The translations under genes were made by a program, and so were the position numbers. Of a DNA stretch of 64,000 bases, positions 1-11,618 are shown in pieces (position 1 is the first letter of the stretch; each line of letters opens with the position of its first letter). This DNA is from Ramazzottius varieornatus (Eukaryota; Tardigrada; Eutardigrada; Parachela; Ramazzottiidae): NCBI GenBank assembly GCA_001949185.1, contig BDGG01000008.1:59648-123647 (forward strand), in the 5' to 3' direction. Under the pieces are notes generated by a model. The model made no database searches and was not told where the DNA came from. It saw nothing but the letters and a program-made list of their open reading frames with translations.

Positions 1-142
1 ATACACCTTGATTGACTGGAACAGCTGCACACCTGTACTCGGGCCTTTTTACGTGTACGACTCCGTACAGGGTCGCACATCACGAGAATCAAAGATCTTA
101 TCAGTTAATCTTCCCCGGTTGCGGGATAATCAAGAAGTAATC

Positions 143-640
143 TCAACTTTCAGGAACGGCCAGTTGATTGCCGTCCGACTGTTTGAACAACTCGGAGCCA
201 TATCTGGACAGAAGTGGTCTGAAAAAAGCTCACCGTTTGAAAAGTCTTGGGGTCTATGGTTGGTGATATAGAGCTTAGTCGACGGCTTCCTCGATCGTCA
301 CAGGATAACGAAACATAGAAAATTACAGTAATAACAGCTTTGGCAAGTGGAAGCGATAGTAGGCTGGGACCAGGGCTTAGCCAACTGCACCAGGGTATCC
401 ATGACGTCATTGAAAGACGTGCGGGACAAAAAGGCGAGTTCTGCAAGAATTGATTCTCAATACTCCTGTAGCCAAGTCAGCGCCTTGTCGTGTGGGACAG
501 CCTGTATCATGATAAAGCGAATATTATGGTAACCTGGTCTCAGATGGACGCGCGGTTCAGCAGCACTACATGTTCCCAGTCCTGCCGCGTCACCGGCTGT
601 TCCGTGAGGAGATTTATAAACTTGTATGTCGAATGAATCT
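143..640 (-). other. Unresolved candidate exons of a minus-strand gene
   Basis: On the minus strand this stretch holds several short open blocks with coding-like composition. One (about 560-625) contains the string INLLTEQPVTRQDWEHVV. A second (about 450-500) reads AVPHDKALTWLQEY. A third begins after a good acceptor near 438 and contains FNDVMDTLVQLAKPW. A terminal block ends GSELFKQSDGNQLAVPES followed by a stop at 143-145. Joining them needs splice choices I could not make consistent (one would require a 23-nt intron), and the first block sits close to the GTPBP3 start on the other strand. I do not recognise the protein. It may be a real gene transcribed divergently from GTPBP3. Confidence 0.25.
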
Positions 641-645
641 ACATC

Positions 646-2561
646 ATGTTTGCAAAACGGCTATTGCAGACTTGTTTGGATTTGCGATTTGTGCTCAGGC
701 GAAACTCTGTTGCTGCAGCATCAACTACCATCTACGCGTTGTCTTCTGGTAGAGGGAAAAGTGGCATTGCTGTCGTTCGTGTTAGTGGACCAGACACGGG
801 ATCCGTACTGGTGCAACTGCTGGACCGGAGAAGCCTTCCACAACCTCGACGCGCATCGTTGCGTGTGGTGCGCGATCCACTGACAAAGGAGAAGATCGAC
901 AAGGGAATTGTCCTTTGGATGCCCGGTGAGCGAAAGCAGCGAATCCAGATCGTATTGCGACTCACCTTGACAGTCATCTGTGTTACAGGTCCTCATACAT
1001 TCACTGGAGAGGATTTGGCCGAGCTTCATATCCATGGAGGACAAGCCGTCATCAACGCGGTGTTGTACGCAATTGGTCGTGTTCCTAAAACAAGGCTTGC
1101 CGAGCCCGGCGAATTTACTAGAAGGTCCGTCATTGACTTATTGTTATGTCCTGATCGTCGATCCCTTCTAACAGTCAATCTCACCTTGTTACAGGTCGTT
1201 TCTTAACGGGAAGATTGACTTGACGGAAGCGGAAGGCATCGCGGATGTTATCCATGCCGAAACTGAGGCTCAACGACGTCAAGCTTTTAGGCAAATGGAT
1301 GGTGATTTGAGGAGGAAGTTCTCTGATTTCAGAGAGCGACTTATGACAGTAAGTGAAGCAGCAAGCGTGGGTTCTTGACTATTAACTTCATAAAGCACTA
1401 TAGCTTTTAGGATGGCTGGTCTTGGCACTAATAGTTTTGAGCTAGTGGGTGGTTAAACGCGGCTTATGAGGACTTGTTTCAGTAGGCTCGAGCCCATCTG
1501 GAAGCCTTTATCGATTTTAGCGAGGAAGAACATCTGGAGCCCGACATCCTCAATAAAGGTTCGTCCGTTTATTTTTTATTCGAATTGCCTGCGATGGTTC
1601 ATTGCGATGACTCTTGCAGTAAAACGTGCAGTCAAATCGGTGCAAGTTGACCTGAAAGAATGCCTGACGGATAACAGGCGAGGAGAACGTCTTCGGAATG
1701 GCGTACATGTCACCATAGTTGGAGAGCCTAATGTGGGCAAAAGCAGCCTTCTTAACGCAATATGTAAGACTTTTGATCCAGCAACATGGGAAAAGCACCA
1801 ATCTGGTTTTCGAATAGTCCATAGCCCTATCAAGATTGGTGCTTTCTTTTTCAATTTCAGGTCAGAAGCCAACAGCGATCGTTTCGCCAATCGCAGGCAC
1901 AACGCGCGACGTGGTGGAGTCGGCGTTCGATCTTGGAGGCTACCCGGTACTTCTGTCCGATACTGCTGGTCTTCGAGAGACTGAAGATGTCATCGAAAGC
2001 GAAGGTGTGCGTCGCGCAGTGTCTCGAGCAGTATCGTCAGACCTGATCGTCCTCGTACTAGATGCCGACCAGTTTACACATGTTGCTCCGAGTTCGTTAG
2101 ACAATCCAGACTCCTTCATTAGGTCTCGTTTAGCCTCCTTCGGAATACAACCCGTAGAAAACCAGAGAGTAACTTTGTTGGTCAACAAAATTGACTTAGT
2201 TCCTGATGAAGTAGCTCAGCAGTGGCGCACTTCCTTACCCAAAGAGTTTATTTTCCTCTCCTGTACGACCAACACGGGAATGAGAGAGTGTATTGGGAAG
2301 TTAACAGGGATGGTCGAAGAGCTATGCGGAAATCCGTTAGTGGGGGAAGCCAGCCTCACACAGCATCGGCATCGCAGTAATCTGGAAGCCTGTGCAGAAC
2401 GTCTGGGCCGGTTCCAGGAACTGCTGGACTCTGCGGAAGATGTGACACTAGCCACTCACGAGATCCAGCAAGCTTTAAGGTTTCTGGGGAAAGTGACTGG
2501 TCACGTTTATGTCGAAGAAGTCCTCGATGTTATTTTCCGCGATTTTTGTATTGGCAAATAA
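646..2561 (+). CDS. GTPBP3: Mitochondrial tRNA modification GTPase (MnmE/MSS1/GTPBP3)
   Basis: GTPase that, with MTO1, installs the taurinomethyl group on wobble U34 of mitochondrial tRNAs. Six exons (646-925, 989-1124, 1195-1348, 1486-1558, 1620-1763, 1861-2561) join in frame to 495 aa. The N-terminus ([10 protein letters not shown]..., rich in Arg and without acidic residues) fits a mitochondrial presequence. The TrmE N-terminal domain follows with [28 protein letters not shown] and GEFTRR. The G domain has P-loop GEPNVGKSS, switch GTTRD, G3 DTAG and G4 NKID. The protein ends CIGK, the invariant MnmE C-terminus with the essential Cys. The first ATG in frame just before the presequence was taken as start. 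The gene looks intact and complete. The stop codon overlaps a polyadenylation signal. Confidence 0.96.
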
Positions 2562-2562
2562 A
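2557..2562 (+). promoter_or_regulatory. Polyadenylation signal overlapping the GTPBP3 stop codon
   Basis: AATAAA at 2557-2562 contains the TAA stop (2559-2561). If used, the 3' UTR would be only about 15-30 nt. Confidence 0.5.
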
Positions 2563-3532
2563 CCCGGCAAAGTTATTTTCTTTGATTTTTGTTTCTGCTG
2601 TAGATGAATTTGTCACCTCGTGATGACTTTGTTTCGCATCTCGTGTTTGTCTTTCACTGTGTTTGTCGACACTGTTAGCCAGCCGGTTGCCTTCGAACTT
2701 TGATTAACAAGTGTGTGTTTGATATTGAAATTCCAAACGACTCATTACATCCCATCGATTGATGGCTATGAGCCGTGCACTTGATATGTAATTGTATCAG
2801 TCAATATTTGGCGAGACAGATCACTTGTTCGCGATGGAGTACCCTAGCCGGGCACTGGCGGGTCCCCATCAACGTCCGACAACGATGGATGGAGTTGCCT
2901 GTTCCGCCGGCTGGAAACCTGTTCTTGCAACTACTGACCGTATACAGGCTAATTTCTGTCTACGGTAGAGGAATGGTATTTATAAAGCCGAACGTGACTT
3001 CGGCGGGGCGATTGGAATCACATCAATTCGCTGTTTTACTTTCTACCTCGGTCTACTGCACCTCTATAGTGTATTTTATAATCTGGAAAGGGGATTAAGC
3101 TACGAGTACTTCACCAACCAGATAGATGTGCGCTTCAGACTGGGTTAATAGTTCATGCACGGGCAACTCTACAGACCACGCCTAGCTAAATCCCTCAATT
3201 TGGCCACATTATTTTTTTCATAAGTTGACGACCTGGGCGGCAGACGAGCACACATCTGTGTACCGGCCGGTTTCCTAGTCAGTCGCTGACCACCATTGTT
3301 TGTTTCGCGCCGAGTACTTTTATGCTAATGACGTGTTTAACGTAAAGTTCGTAGCATACGCCGGTTTCACGTCCAGAGAGGGACGCTGGACGCGGAAGCC
3401 TGGGAGCCATGTTTGCGGGCGTCGAAACTTTCCGTGGAATACCAATATCTGATCAACCTCTGCGTATGATTATAAATTAGCGGGATGTTTTGCAGTCATG
3501 TGTTGGGAATATACCGAACATGGGGACTGATT
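2563..3532. other. Intergenic region, no convincing gene
   Basis: About 1 kb between GTPBP3 and the carboxypeptidase-like gene. Short open frames exist (for example one starting at an ATG near 2835), but none shows a recognisable motif or a clear exon structure. It probably holds the promoter and 5' UTR of the downstream gene. Confidence 0.4.
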
Positions 3533-5494
3533 ATGGTGTGTTTATTCACTTCCCTGTTCCTGGTTGTGGAGCCGTTCGGGAACGAGATGCTATCGTCGTA
3601 CCTCCTCGCCCCATCCCCTCGCATTGATTACACAAAGTAAAATGAAAATCTTCTCCATCACTCGCGTTTGACCTAGGTAAAATTTGTCTTCTTTCTGGAG
3701 CAGCAATCAGTTGTTCAAGATCTACACTCGGACACCAGAAGACTTGGCGCTGCTAAAGCGATGGCAGGTGGAGCTGCGCCCGCTTCAACTGGACTTTTGG
3801 GACGATGCCTTGCCGGATTACTTCAATCCTTTCCATACCAGCTTCCTGGTTCGTGTTCCTCCGCAGTCAGTCAAGGACTTCACGGGATACCTCATCGCTG
3901 CAGAAATAGACTACCAAATATCAAGTCACGATCTCAAAAAACTAGTCCAATGGGAGAAGATGACAGTAGCCACCGCACAACAGGCAGGTCGAAACCGTGG
4001 CTCCGGGATGGTCATCGCACAAAGCCCCGGCACCGACAGATATCCGAATCATCGCAGAGTCTTACTCCCGGGTGTACATACCTTAGCATCCTATCTCCCA
4101 CTGGAGAACGTCAATAACTTTATCGATTCCATTGTCGATCGACATCCTGTAATGGCAAGCACCTTCGAAATCGGCAGAAGTTTCGAAGGACGACCTATAC
4201 GCGGAATAAAGGTACCTACGAGTACCTTACTGTAATATAGAATTCAAGGCACTATCTCCTTACGTTTTGTGTCGCTCAACTTAGATCGGTACTCCGTTTA
4301 TGAACTTCGGGGAAACCACCTTTGAAGACCCACAGTCAGTTCCACCCACAGTAAAGAAAGCCATTCTTATTGACGGTGCCATGCAAGGCCGTGACTGGAT
4401 TACCGTGCCGGCTTTACTCTATCTCGTGCAGCAACTTCTGTCTCGCTACGATATTGACGACCGAGCCAGATTCATGTTGGACACGTACGACTGGTACATT
4501 GTAAGACCATCTTTTCTTATATCATAGGCTCTTGTCCCTCGTTTTATGCCCTTGTTTTCAAAGATACCGGTGGCCAACCCGGACGGATATCTCTTCTCCT
4601 GGCAGACGGTAAGTGACGAACCTTCTGCTTACTTTTTAGAAATCGCTCTTCTGCTTTCCTTGTATATATGTAGGATCGGTTCTGGAAGAAGACAAGATCG
4701 ATCAGTGCTCTAAACACCACGTTAGGCAATCCGCAGTGCCGCGGAGTGGACTTGAACCGAAACTTTGCCTTTGGATGGGGAAAGAGCGAAGAGTCGGACT
4801 ATGAGAGCTCCGACGTGTGTCATCGGTCCTTTGGAGGTGGCAAGCCATTCTCCGAACGAGAGTCCACGGCACTCGCCAAGTTCATGTTTAATAACCGGAA
4901 GCAGATCAAGATTTACATCACCCTTCAAAATTATGGCCAAGCGGTCCTGACTCCTTATGCTGCCAAACCGGTTCTGTCCAAGGATCATCGCAGCCATGTG
5001 TTGGCCGGCAGTATCGCCGCACGAGCCATGCATAAAGTCCACGGGGAAGGTTACGAACTGGGAACCTTCGCCGAAGCTCTCTGTAAGTTGCCTGTCGATG
5101 GAATATTCTGATGAGCGACATTATGATCACCAGGGTCGTGCCGTCAGGTGAAACTCCAGCCATGCACGGCCTTGATCAGTTATCAAGGCTGTGCCCGAAA
5201 CTTTGCATTTTCGACCACTGGTCGGAATACTTTTGACTGGCCGCAAGATCAGAATATTCCTTGGTTTCTTTTATAGATCTCGCAGGAGGGACAAGCATTG
5301 ACTGGGCATATGAAGTGGCAAAGATCAAGTATTCCTTCCAGTTTCAGCTGCGTGACAGAGGAAGCTGGGGGTTCCTTCTGCCAAGAAGCCGAATTATTCC
5401 TGCCGCGGCTGAATTCTATGCCGGCGTAACAGAAATGGCTCACTTTGTCCATCTCTCAGAGATGGACTATGAAAATATCGACAAGGTTTGGTGA
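3533..5494 (+). CDS. Secreted M14A carboxypeptidase-like protein lacking catalytic residues
   Basis: Six exons (3533-3636, 3704-4211, 4285-4500, 4564-4608, 4674-5082, 5277-5494) give 499 aa. A hydrophobic N-terminus (MVCLFTSLFLVV) acts as signal peptide, followed by a propeptide domain (LFKIYTRTPED...) and a carboxypeptidase A fold (NPDGY, VDLNRNF, SIDWAY, GFLLP all present). The active site is gone. The HxxE zinc motif (His69, Glu72 in bovine CPA numbering) reads QGRD in LIDGAMQGRDW, so His is Gln and Glu is Asp. The third ligand His196 is Gln (TLQNYGQ). The general base Glu270 is Gln (FQLRD). The substrate-binding Asn-Arg of NRNF remains. It should therefore not act as a zinc peptidase; binding of peptides or C-termini is possible. 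Frame and splice sites are intact, so it is not a decaying pseudogene. The last intron (5083-5276) is unusually long for this locus. Confidence 0.88.
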
Positions 5495-5599
5495 ACATGT
5501 TCGGATTTCATGCCGAGCAATTAAGTTAGAGAAAAGAGGGGTATGCTTTCACAGGCGAATTGAGATACTGGTTGGAGTGAAAAAACAATGAAATGAAAC

Positions 5600-5605
5600 A
5601 ATAAA
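5600..5605 (+). promoter_or_regulatory. Polyadenylation signal for the carboxypeptidase-like gene
   Basis: AATAAA 105 bp after the stop at 5494 and 22 bp before the stop of the convergent kinase-like gene. Confidence 0.5.
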
Positions 5606-5626
5606 TTAACAAGACAACTCACAGCA

Positions 5627-6374
5627 TCACGAACTTTGAAGAGCGCGGAGCAACCTTTCGAATACTTCATGCGTTTCCCCGATTCCATCGACGGTTTTCA
5701 AAACGCCCTTAGCTTTGTAGTGCTCTATCACCGGTAAAGACTCTCGTCGAAAGGCTGCGTACCTTTTTCGCACACTTTGTTCTTGATCATCGGAACGGCC
5801 ACGTCCCAGACACCTAATCAAGTTGAGATCCATTGTGATTACTACTCTGAGCCAAATGAGTTCAACAAACTGCACGGATACCTTCGAAGTCCCTTTTGAA
5901 CACATGCATACAGCCGCACATGATGCATAAGCATGTGCATGTGTTCAGGTTGTTGATCCATGGCTCATACCTTATTAGAGACAGCTCCTCCGGAATATCT
6001 AAGAACACGACCGAGCGAAGTTTCATCGTACTCCCAAGACCTGCTTCCCAGGTCGATAGATTAGACTGGTTTATAGGGAAACCATCCAGCAGGACAGTGC
6101 TCGAAGGCGGACAGCTTGCGATGGCTTTCCCGATTAGCGTACACGTGATGTTCGAGGGGACAAAATTACCAGGCTCTTTCAGAATCTCCGAGATGATCGT
6201 TCCATATTGCGAATCGAGCATGTCCCTTTCCGTGCGGATCAGATCGCCTGACGAAAGATGCACGTAGCCAAGTTTCTCGCTGAGAAGGCTACACTGCACG
6301 TCTTTGCCTGCACCCGGGGCTCCAAGGACGAATATCAGCGCCAGCTGACTACCATTCTGATTGCTTCCGTTCAT
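5627..6374 (-). CDS. Degenerate UMP-CMP kinase-like protein
   Basis: Two exons (5971-6374 and 5627-5813 on the minus strand; intron 157 bp) give 196 aa of the nucleoside monophosphate kinase family. Family features are plain: GAPGAGK P-loop, LSSGDL, DGFP, and the C-terminal RCLGRG...RSDDQ...VRKRY lid region. Several key positions deviate. The P-loop reads GKDVQC instead of GKGTQC. The Arg that grips the acceptor phosphate (DGFPRN in the family) is Ile (DGFPINQ). About four residues are missing from the lid (RCLGRG runs directly into RSDDQ, where UMP-CMP kinases have a TSG-type insert). Phosphoryl transfer is probably weak or absent. A canonical, intronless paralogue lies at 39202-39867 on the same strand. 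The gene converges on the carboxypeptidase-like gene with 132 bp between stops. Confidence 0.85.
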
Positions 6375-7212
6375 TACAGCCGTCAGTCCTCCAACCGCTA
6401 ACCTGCAAGACTCTCATGAAATCAACAGCAACACTTTCGAGATCAGTAAGCTACTCACCAAGAACAACGCGAACCGAGGCTTTGAATCCTGGTGAAAGCA
6501 ACAGTTGTCAGAAATCCATTCTTCGCGGATCGGTGTCAAGGGATTGACGGAAATGGCTATCCGGGATCATTCGCGGCTAATCCGGCGACATTCATCTACA
6601 TCAAACTGCTGTCGTAAGAATACTGACGACCTGAGAGAACTTGCCTGTCGTCAGGCACAGGTAGTAAAAGCACTCCCGTTGTAATTCATTCGAAAGAACG
6701 ATCTTAATTTCTCAAAAATGTAAACACGGTAGCTCCGCCCCTCATTGCAACTTCCAGGCAGTGTTGAGCTCTTGGCTCTCCTATATGCGCCGATGAATCA
6801 AGGGAAGGTCTTCCGCCCAGATGACGGGGTTTCTAAAAACTTTGAGGTCTCTGGAACTGACACTGTCATGTTCCCCACCGCACAATGCTTGCGCAGATCC
6901 GGTGAGATTGCTTCGGTTTTGTGAAACTGTCGGCGGTATGTCACAGCTCACGTGCGGGGCCTTGCGGCCATTTCACCACATATTGGATAACTCTTTTGTT
7001 ATTAACACGGCAAGGCCTCTGTCATTTTCACATACATGGCTGACATAACCATCCCTTCTGGTTTAGCCAGATAATCACCGCGCAGCACCGAAATTGTCGA
7101 AAATGCGGAAAGCAGGTAAACACAACGTAGAAACGCAACACTGGAAGTATGATTTGCTGGTATCAGGCGAACCCGCCGATGCGTGTCTGATATCTTCCAA
7201 TGAGGATCCACG
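6375..7212. other. Divergent intergenic region
   Basis: 838 bp between the start of the kinase-like gene (-) and the GT92 gene (+). No open frame with family features or consistent splicing was seen. It should contain both promoters. Confidence 0.4.
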
Positions 7213-9125
7213 ATGGCAAGAAAGCTTATAACATCGTGTTTATTGATTGTATTGATTGTGGGACTATTACAGATTTTTTTTGGCGCTTTTGTGTTCCAGC
7301 AGACGTCGCACAAGATTCTTAGCGACCTAGGAGATTCATGGTCGAATCTGGAGATTCGTCTCCGTGAGAACTCCGACCATCCCACGAACGAGTCCGCTTC
7401 GACATCGGCATCCAAAAGCCAGAAAAGGAGTCTGGACTCGTCCTGCAAGAAATGGAAGTTATTAGCTTGTGCCATGGTCCATAACGAGGCGGCGTACCTG
7501 TTAGAATGGATAGAGTTCCACCGTGGTCAAGGCGTCGACCATTTCGTGTTCTACACATATTTCAGTACGGACTTGTTGGAATACGTCCCGATGATCTACG
7601 AGGATCTGGGCACCTACGGACTTGTTGATGTAATACCCGCCCGCTTCTTTGCCCAAGACGCAAAGCGGAAGCTGGACCCGGCGGACTACGCCCAAAACAA
7701 GGAGTGGTCAATGGTCGACTGTAATGTACGTTATAGAGAACATGCCCAGTGGATTATGCAAATGGACGCCGGTCATTTTGTCCATTCAGAAGAATACAAC
7801 ACAATCTTGGATTTCTTGGAGAATCAAACAGAAAACGCCTTGGCAAACGGCACCCTTCCAGAGGACGTCTTTACGGCTGTTCGAGTTCCTACAGTGCGAT
7901 TTGGCACTTCCGGTGTGCAGGACAAGTTCCTCACATGGATAACACCGAACGCTTATACTGGAGGAGCCGAAGTATGGGATTAAAAGTTTCCTAGTGTTTT
8001 TGTTTTGCCACTCGATAGTCTCTCTAAATAACTTGATCGTACACGTAGGTACTCTACGAGCCATATCGCGGAACAGAGGACCTTTACCCACTGGTCATCG
8101 AAAGCAACCCCAAGCGAGCTCCTCACGGAGAACTGGACGGCAACCTAACCGATGTTCCTGTTTGCTCTGGTCAATCCAAAGAAGAGCTACAGCTTTGTAG
8201 CGATTCTTCAACCGTCACGATAGTGAAAAGCGGCAGGTGTCCTCCGGCTAACATTACCGAATGTCTGAGGCCAACGGAAAACCTTATCTGGCCGGAACTA
8301 CCTTTGTTACGAGCAGACAACCACAACTGGCGCGCTGTCAATCATGCCAAAGAAGCCAAGTACTGGGACCCCCTTCATGATCAGACGTTTGATGCGCTGG
8401 ACACTTCGTGGTTCTCGTCCGTTCTGGATGATATCAAGTTCAAGTACATCAGTCGAGTACGAGAAGGCATCATGTCGCTGAAACCAAGACTCTTCCTGGA
8501 TGTGAATCGGACTTGCGACCCAGTAGCGATGAAGAACGGCCAGCAAGTGATGTGCCCGCCATCTCACCCTGTAAGCATAGATCGTCTAGTAAATTAAAAA
8601 ATCAGATAGTACAATGAGCTGTCGACACAATTTTAATAATGTTCCATAGTATCCATACGGTAACTTCGGAGGAAAATGGCTACGAGAATGCTGCGAAAAA
8701 GATATAGATTATTATGGGGAACCATTGACGATAGAGTCGAACAGCTGCTGGAACTATTCAGGTATTCACTTGGACTGTTTAGATTTCACTGGTACAATCT
8801 GATCCTTTTTGGCAAACGAAACTGCAAACGAAACTGAGAAACTGAATAAGGTCTCTGACTTTGTGGAAAATTTTGGAATTTGGACTTTTTAGTGGTTGAC
8901 TGCCCCGATCCGCCCGGAGTGGAAAAGTGGCTGCACAGAAGCTGCTGTGTCTACACTCCACCTTCCGGCTCTCTCAACGCGACCATGCTGGACTTTGATT
9001 ACAGCAACGACACCTCACTGGAATATTATGACTATAGTAATGATACCTATTCGAACGCCTCAGACCCTCTGAACGACGACTTTGATAACAGTATTATTCA
9101 ACCGATGAAAGGAAGTCTGACGTGA
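7213..9125 (+). CDS. Glycosyltransferase family 92 type II membrane protein
   Basis: Four exons (7213-7971, 8049-8570, 8650-8761, 8893-9125) give 541 aa. A short cytosolic tail (MARKLITS) precedes one membrane segment (about residues 7-30), as in Golgi transferases. The catalytic domain begins with KLLACAMVHNEAAYLLEWIE and RGQGVDHFVFY, the hallmark GT92 block. C. elegans GALT-1 of this family adds galactose to N-glycan core fucose. Where family members have an acidic DIDEF-type motif, this protein has WIMQMDAGHF: one Asp remains but the DxD pattern is lost. Metal and sugar-nucleotide binding may be altered. The C-terminus is rich in Asp, Asn and Tyr with several NxS/T sites. The stop lies 22 bp from the stop of the convergent AGXT2 gene. 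Confidence 0.87.
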
Positions 9126-9147
9126 GAACTCGAGAAGGTTAGTTTTC

Positions 9148-11618
9148 TTACGCTTTCGGCTGTTGTTTCAAAAAGTTTTCTATTGCGATACGCAGAACGT
9201 GGATTGCGTAGTCCACATCGTCTTTGGTGATGCACATGGGCGGTTTTATACGGAAAACCTGCAAAGGCAATCATCTCTTTCATACCTTTTGTAAACTGCC
9301 TTCTGAACCACACTTACGTTTCCGTAATATCCTCCTTTGCCCACAAGCAGTCCCAGGTCTTTGGTAGTTTCCCAGATTTGAGCCATACTGGCAGCAGGCA
9401 GAGGTGTCTTCGAGTCCTTTGTAGTGACCATCTCCAATCCAATCATCAGCCCCTTTCCGCGGACGTCTCCGACGATTTCGTACTGCTCCCGTAGCTTACC
9501 CAGCTCTGTGATGAAGTACGTGCCCAGTTTCGCGCAGTGCTCTTGGAGACCTTCTTCCTCAACCACCTACACCGACAACCAGCAATAGCTGGTTTTTAGT
9601 AACGCCAAGCAAAACAGTCACTGAGTTCTTACGTCAAGAACTGCTGAGCCGATCGCACAAGCTAGAGGGTTTCCACCGAAAGTGTTGAAATGGGTTGCGG
9701 CGGCTAGCTTTTGCGCTATTTCTGGAGTGGTGACAACAGCGGCCATGGGAAAACCTAGAGTACAAGACCGTTAGTCGCCCTTAGTTTCCGGGGAGAAAGC
9801 TCCAATATTTCGTGCAGATCAATGCAACATACCGTTTCCGATTCCTTTGGCCATTGTTACTGCAAAAGAAGAGCTTTAGTTGCACAGAGGGCAAAACGGA
9901 AAAGCAAGTGTGTGATTGATCGTACCTATGTCCGGTATCACACTATGGCCTTCAAAGCCCCAAAAGTGTTCTCCGGTTCGACCGAATCCTGTCTGCACTT
10001 CGTCGGAGATGCACACGCCACCGTGGTCACGGATGATCTTGAAGGCTCGCTGCATGAAGGTCTTCGGGAACTGGATGGTACCGCCAACGCCCTGAGATAG
10101 ACAAGCGGGTCACAATCGTTTTCTCATCAGACAGAAGTGCTACTGTACGAATGCGAAAAACAAAAGCATGGGTGCAATCTGTTTCACTTGAGTTCGTCTA
10201 CCAGGTGGCGCTGGCCCTCACCTGGATGGACTCGGCAAACATACCGCCAACTCTCCCCTTCGGACAACTGTATCGCAGAACTTCTTCGAGTTCTCCGATG
10301 TACCGATCGCTTGCTGCACAGGACTTCGCTGAGGCACAATCGCAGCCACGGTCCGTCTAGAAAAACGGGATAAGCATTGAGTATTAACATTATAGTCGCG
10401 CAATACCGGTGAAACTTCCGCCATCGCATCCACCGGTGAAACTCGGTTGCAGTTCATAAGGATAATGCTTGATAACACCAAATTGAGGTATACTCACTTG
10501 ACAAGGTGAATCTCGGCACTTGTTACCTCCCCATATACCACGATATGGGTCGGGATTCATGGTTTGATGGATACCAAAGCCGGTAGGGATATTGTAATGC
10601 CAGCTAGACAGTGCCGTCAAACCCATCAGGTTGGGGCTGGTTCCGTGATAGCCACTCCTTGAATCGGCATAACAGCAAAGTCATTCCCTAATTATTGATT
10701 ACCGCTCTCAAAAACAGAATACCTGAGTCCAATGATGTCGTAACAGCCGGAATGGAGTCTGGCCAACAACATGGCCAAATCGTTCGCTTCCGAACCGCTA
10801 TTCACCAAATAGACAACCTACGAGCAAAAACGCGTGTAAGTTACCAAGAGGCAAATGTATGGCAAGAGAACTCACTTTGAGGTTTCCGGGCATTTTCTTC
10901 ATGAGCTTCTCGATGTATTCATGCAGCGTCGGATACATGTAAATGACGGTCGTATGCCAGAGTTTGTCCATTTGTTGACGCGCTGCTTCAACCACTCTCC
11001 TGCAGCATGCAACAGGTGATATAACTTGGCAGACGCAGCGGAAGTGATGTGAAATATGCGTGACAGAAGGAAACGTACGGATGTGAATGTCCGACAGAAA
11101 CAGTTACAATGCCGCCGAACAGATCCAGGTAACGTTTACCGGTGGAGTCCCAGAGCCACTGTCAGAACAAGGATATTTAGATCCGCGGTGGTTGCAGCAC
11201 AGTTTCGGCTTCGACACCTGCATATGGCCCTGATGTATCATGATTGGCTTCTTATAATACGCGAATCCATGGGTTGACGGAAACAGGTGCTGCTTCCGCG
11301 TCTTTACGGCTTCCTCGATTGGTGCGCCCTGCAATGACGAAGTGCGTGGAAGTGAGAACAGCATTTCAGAAAGTGCAGTCACCCACTGAGGAGCCATCAC
11401 ACTCAAAATTGCACTCTTACGGTGTATTTTGGAGGAACGAAGTTGCACGGTGGAAGCTCCAACGATGAGGAATCTGTCGAAAGTCTGCTGATGTGTTTCT
11501 GACATCGTAGAACACGAGACTTCAAGCCAATCTTCCCTACAAACACAAGGCGTGCAGTACTTCCTCTGCAGCACGAAAACGCAAGATGGAAACCTTCCTT
11601 ACCCAAAAAAGTTGGCAT
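9148..11618 (-). CDS. AGXT2: Alanine-glyoxylate aminotransferase 2, mitochondrial
   Basis: Class III PLP-dependent aminotransferase that moves amino groups to glyoxylate (and handles dimethylarginine and beta-aminoisobutyrate in vertebrates). Thirteen exons join without frame error to 502 aa. In transcript order: 11603-11618, 11421-11536, 11218-11328, 11079-11158, 10876-10999, 10723-10817, 10498-10654, 10222-10356, 9926-10091, 9833-9859, 9633-9754, 9318-9566, 9148-9258. The N-terminus ([20 protein letters not shown]) fits a mitochondrial presequence. Family blocks are [43 protein letters not shown] and the PLP-lysine block [14 protein letters not shown], with [12 protein letters not shown] near the end. 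All catalytic positions I can recognise are kept. Exon 10 is a 27-nt microexon coding for the residues around the PLP Lys. Confidence 0.96.
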
